This document shows, piece after piece, positions 61,824 to 64,000 of a DNA stretch of 64,000 nucleotides (its first letter is position 1; each line of letters starts with the position of its first letter). The notes under the pieces are model-generated. The model was not told where the DNA came from. It made no database searches and worked only from the letters and a program-made list of their open reading frames with translations. Position numbers and translations under genes: made by a program. The DNA is from Myxococcales bacterium (GTDB lineage Bacteria; Myxococcota_A; Polyangia; Polyangiales; Houyiibacteriaceae). Location of the stretch: contig JAOTVB010000001.1 in assembly GCA_029863605.1 (NCBI GenBank), forward strand, positions 224,187 through 288,186, in the 5' to 3' direction.

Positions 61824-63652
61824 TCGACGGTAACGGTTTTCGCGAGGTTGCGAGGCTGATCCACGTCGGTGCCCTTGTGGTCGGCGACACAATACGCGTA
61901 GAGCTGGAGCGGAACCACCGAGACGAACGGCGTCAGAGCTTCGTGGGTGGGCGCGATCTCGACGAACGCATCGCACAAAGCCTGCGCCTGGGAATCACCC
62001 TCGACAGTGATCGCGATGATCTTGGCTTCGCGGGCGCGGGCTTCTTGTAGGTTACTGAGGGATCGATCGTAGTGACGATCGCGCGGCAAAAGGACGATCA
62101 CCGGGACATGCGCGTCGAGCAGAGCGATCGGGCCGTGCTTCATTTCCCCGGCCGCGTACCCCTCGGCGTGCACATAGGAAATCTCCTTGAGCTTGAGAGC
62201 CCCCTCGAGAGCCATCGGAAAGCTCAGTCCACGACCGAGAAACAAAACGTCATGCGCGTCGGCGAAGGTGCGCATGAGGTCCTTGATCGACTCGTGTGTG
62301 GACTGGAGGCGCTCTTCGATCAAGTGCGGCACCCGAGCCAGGCCCTCCACGATCTCGGTGGCCTGCGCATCATCGACGGCCCCTCGGCGGCGGCCGAGCC
62401 AAATACTGAACATCAAGAGGTTGGCGAGCTGGGCCATGAAGCACTTGGTCGAAGCAACGCCGATCTCGGGACCCGCGTGCGTGTAGAAGCTTGCATCCGC
62501 CATCCGGGGGATCGCACTTCCGATGACGTTCGCGATAGCCAGCACCTTGGCGCCTTTTTGCTTGGCTTCCCGCGCGGCCATCAAGGTGTCGATCGTCTCG
62601 CCAGACTGGCTCACCGCAATGACCAAATCCCCCTCACCGATGACGGCGTCGCGTCCTCGAAACTCGCTCGCAAGCTCGGCGATCGCCTGCAACCCAGTGA
62701 GCTCCTCGATCCAGTACCGGCCCGCGACCGTGGCGTGGTGACTCGTCCCACACGCCAAGAGGACCACGCGCTCGATCTTTTTGGCGTCTTCGTCGGTAAG
62801 TCCAATCTCGAGCGCATTCACGTCGGCGCTCTCGCGATCGAGACGTCCACGGAGCGTATCCTCGAGTGCCCGGGGTTGCTCGAAGATCTCCTTCAGCATG
62901 AAGTGCTTGTACCCGGCCTTCTCCGCCATGACCGGAGACCACGAAATCCGCTGCGTCTCGCGCTCGACCGGCGCTCCTTCGAGAGTCGACAACGAGAAAC
63001 GCGTCGCTTCGAGAACAGCGATCTCATCGTCTTCGAGGAAGAGCATCTCATCGGTGTATGGAAGCAGCGCAGGGATGTCGCTGGCGCAGTACATGGCCTC
63101 CCTCGATACCCCTATCACGAGTGGTGACGCGTTTTTGGCCACGATGACACGGTCGACCTGCTCGGTGGACAGGACGGCGATGGCGTACGTGCCCTCCACC
63201 TGCGCGAGTGCTCGGCGAACGGCATCCAAAAGATCGCGGCCAGCTTTGGTCTCTCGATGAACGAGGTGCGCGACGATCTCGGTGTCGGTGTCGCTGCTCA
63301 TTCCGAAACCGTCGGCCTCGAGCTCTTGGCGGAGCTCGAGATGGTTCTCGATGATGCCGTTGTGCACCACGGCAATCGGGCCCGCGATGTGTGGATGGGC
63401 GTTGATTTCCGAGGGACGGCCGTGGGTTGCCCATCGCGTGTGTCCGACCCCGACCGTGCCCGTGAGCGGATTCTCCGTGAGGGCCTTTTCGAGGTTTCGG
63501 AGCTTACCGACGGCTCGCACGAGCTCGATGCGACCATCATCGTGGACCGCAACTCCGGCCGAATCGTATCCGCGGTATTCGAGGCGCCGAAGCCCGTCGA
63601 GTAGGATCGGCGCTGCTTGCTCGTCCCCTACGTACCCGACGATTCCGCACAT
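61820..63652 (-). CDS. glmS: Glutamine-fructose-6-phosphate aminotransferase (isomerising)
   Basis: A 610-residue GlmS. The N-terminal Cys2 glutaminase (MCGIVGYVGDEQAAPILLDGL) with RRLEYRGYDSAG, then two SIS sugar-isomerase domains with LACGTSHHATVAGRYWIEEL, SQSGETIDTLMAAREAKQKGAKVLAI and LGRGLSFPMALEGALKLKEISYVHAEGYAAGEMKHGPIAL. It makes glucosamine-6-phosphate for peptidoglycan and LPS. Complete and normal. No glmS ribozyme is visible in the 9-base gap upstream, as expected outside Firmicutes. Confidence 0.97.
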   Translation of the reverse strand: MCGIVGYVGDEQAAPILLDGLRRLEYRGYDSAGVAVHDDGRIELVRAVGKLRNLEKALTENPLTGTVGVGHTRWATHGRPSEINAHPHIAGPIAVVHNGIIENHLELRQELEADGFGMSSDTDTEIVAHLVHRETKAGRDLLDAVRRALAQVEGTYAIAVLSTEQVDRVIVAKNASPLVIGVSREAMYCASDIPALLPYTDEMLFLEDDEIAVLEATRFSLSTLEGAPVERETQRISWSPVMAEKAGYKHFMLKEIFEQPRALEDTLRGRLDRESADVNALEIGLTDEDAKKIERVVLLACGTSHHATVAGRYWIEELTGLQAIAELASEFRGRDAVIGEGDLVIAVSQSGETIDTLMAAREAKQKGAKVLAIANVIGSAIPRMADASFYTHAGPEIGVASTKCFMAQLANLLMFSIWLGRRRGAVDDAQATEIVEGLARVPHLIEERLQSTHESIKDLMRTFADAHDVLFLGRGLSFPMALEGALKLKEISYVHAEGYAAGEMKHGPIALLDAHVPVIVLLPRDRHYDRSLSNLQEARAREAKIIAITVEGDSQAQALCDAFVEIAPTHEALTPFVSVVPLQLYAYCVADHKGTDVDQPRNLAKTVTVE

Positions 63653-63661
63653 AGAGCGAAT

Positions 63662-64000
63662 CTAGTGGATTGGAGCCGCAGGCGCATCTTTGGGGCTGGG
63701 CTCTGCAGGTTTGGAAGGGGGCTGTGGACTGAACTGGGCTTTTACCTCGCCCTCTGGCGAGACGACAGTGACGGGGCCGAACTCAGTGAGCGACTCCGCG
63801 AAGTCCGCCGCTTGTCCGACGATGACTACGAGCGCCTTGTCTGGTTTGATGTATTCACGGGCCGCGTAGAGCGCTTCTGAGCCACTCGTCGCGCGGATGG
63901 CTCTGCGATACCGGTCCCAATAGTCGTCGGGCAGCTCGAATGTCCTGAGCTCTACGACGAGGTCGGCGAGCTTCCCGGGCGTATCGACCCGGAGTGGGAA
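63662..64000 (-). CDS. M16 family peptidase, C-terminal end (runs off right edge)
   Basis: The frame, open to the right edge of the window, encodes the last 113 residues of an insulinase-type (M16) peptidase subunit: LRTFELPDDYWDRYRRAIRATSGSEALYAAREYIKPDKALVVIVGQAADFAESLTEFGPVTVV, then a Pro/Lys-rich tail ending AAPIH. The VIVGQ-x-FxxxL pattern is the final strand and helix of the M16C domain. Active-site HXXEH residues would lie upstream, off the window. It ends 9 bases before glmS, in the same direction. Confidence 0.85.
   Translation of the reverse strand, partial: FPLRVDTPGKLADLVVELRTFELPDDYWDRYRRAIRATSGSEALYAAREYIKPDKALVVIVGQAADFAESLTEFGPVTVVSPEGEVKAQFSPQPPSKPAEPSPKDAPAAPIH

Noticed and set aside
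62072-63127. A 351-codon plus-strand frame opposite glmS
   Set aside because: Antisense to GlmS, which has every expected motif.

Overview
This is a high-GC, gene-dense bacterial chromosome segment with no rRNA or tRNA gene that I can see. Several features point to Myxococcota (a Polyangiales or Sandaracinus-like lineage is a guess): a PknB-type Ser/Thr kinase at the left edge, many predicted lipoproteins and cysteine-rich secreted proteins, a purple acid phosphatase with cysteine-rich repeats, F420-type and P450 enzymes beside acyl-CoA enzymes, and a near-perfect sigma-54 promoter. The organism call is an inference from gene content.

Left third (1-18.3 kb): the N-terminal part of a kinase, then a run of exported proteins: a GH92 alpha-mannosidase, a rhodanese, a small Cys-rich lipoprotein, an M48-like protease fused to a von Willebrand D domain, and an acetylhydrolase-like lipoprotein. 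These are followed by an alpha/beta hydrolase with a methyltransferase, a stand-alone diiron/MBL protein, and a leftward operon of purple acid phosphatase, TPR protein and DUF4112 protein. Next comes a two-HTH regulator translationally coupled to a lipoprotein and divergent from an Asp/His-rich protein. A GNAT protein, a decayed MBL gene, a secreted Cys-rich protein and a hemerythrin follow.

Middle (18.5-45 kb): an accessory lipid-metabolism region. It has an overlapping pair of KAS III-like genes, one with and one without catalytic residues, then an SRPBCC protein, a Baeyer-Villiger-type monooxygenase and an SDR. A tightly overlapping RND exporter / LolA-like carrier / outer-membrane barrel operon follows. 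Around it lie an F420-type LLM oxidoreductase, two acyl-CoA dehydrogenases, an acyltransferase, a FadI-like thiolase, lipases, a radical SAM/SPASM enzyme with a HELGH protein, a membrane-anchored MsrA-MsrB fusion, a P450 with a readable promoter and operators, and a heme-degrading-type monooxygenase. A 3-methyladenine glycosylase I (tag) remnant also sits here.

Right third (45-64 kb): mostly core genes: gpmI, argS, a Fur-family regulator, secA, argJ, a YdcH-type protein, lolA, a glycosyltransferase, glmS and the C-terminus of an M16 peptidase.

The most interesting non-coding signal is at 59237-59423: a consensus -24/-12 sigma-54 promoter, a 5' stem-loop, an AU-rich centre and an intrinsic terminator in an otherwise gene-free interval. 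Together these predict a sigma-54-dependent small RNA of about 160 nt.
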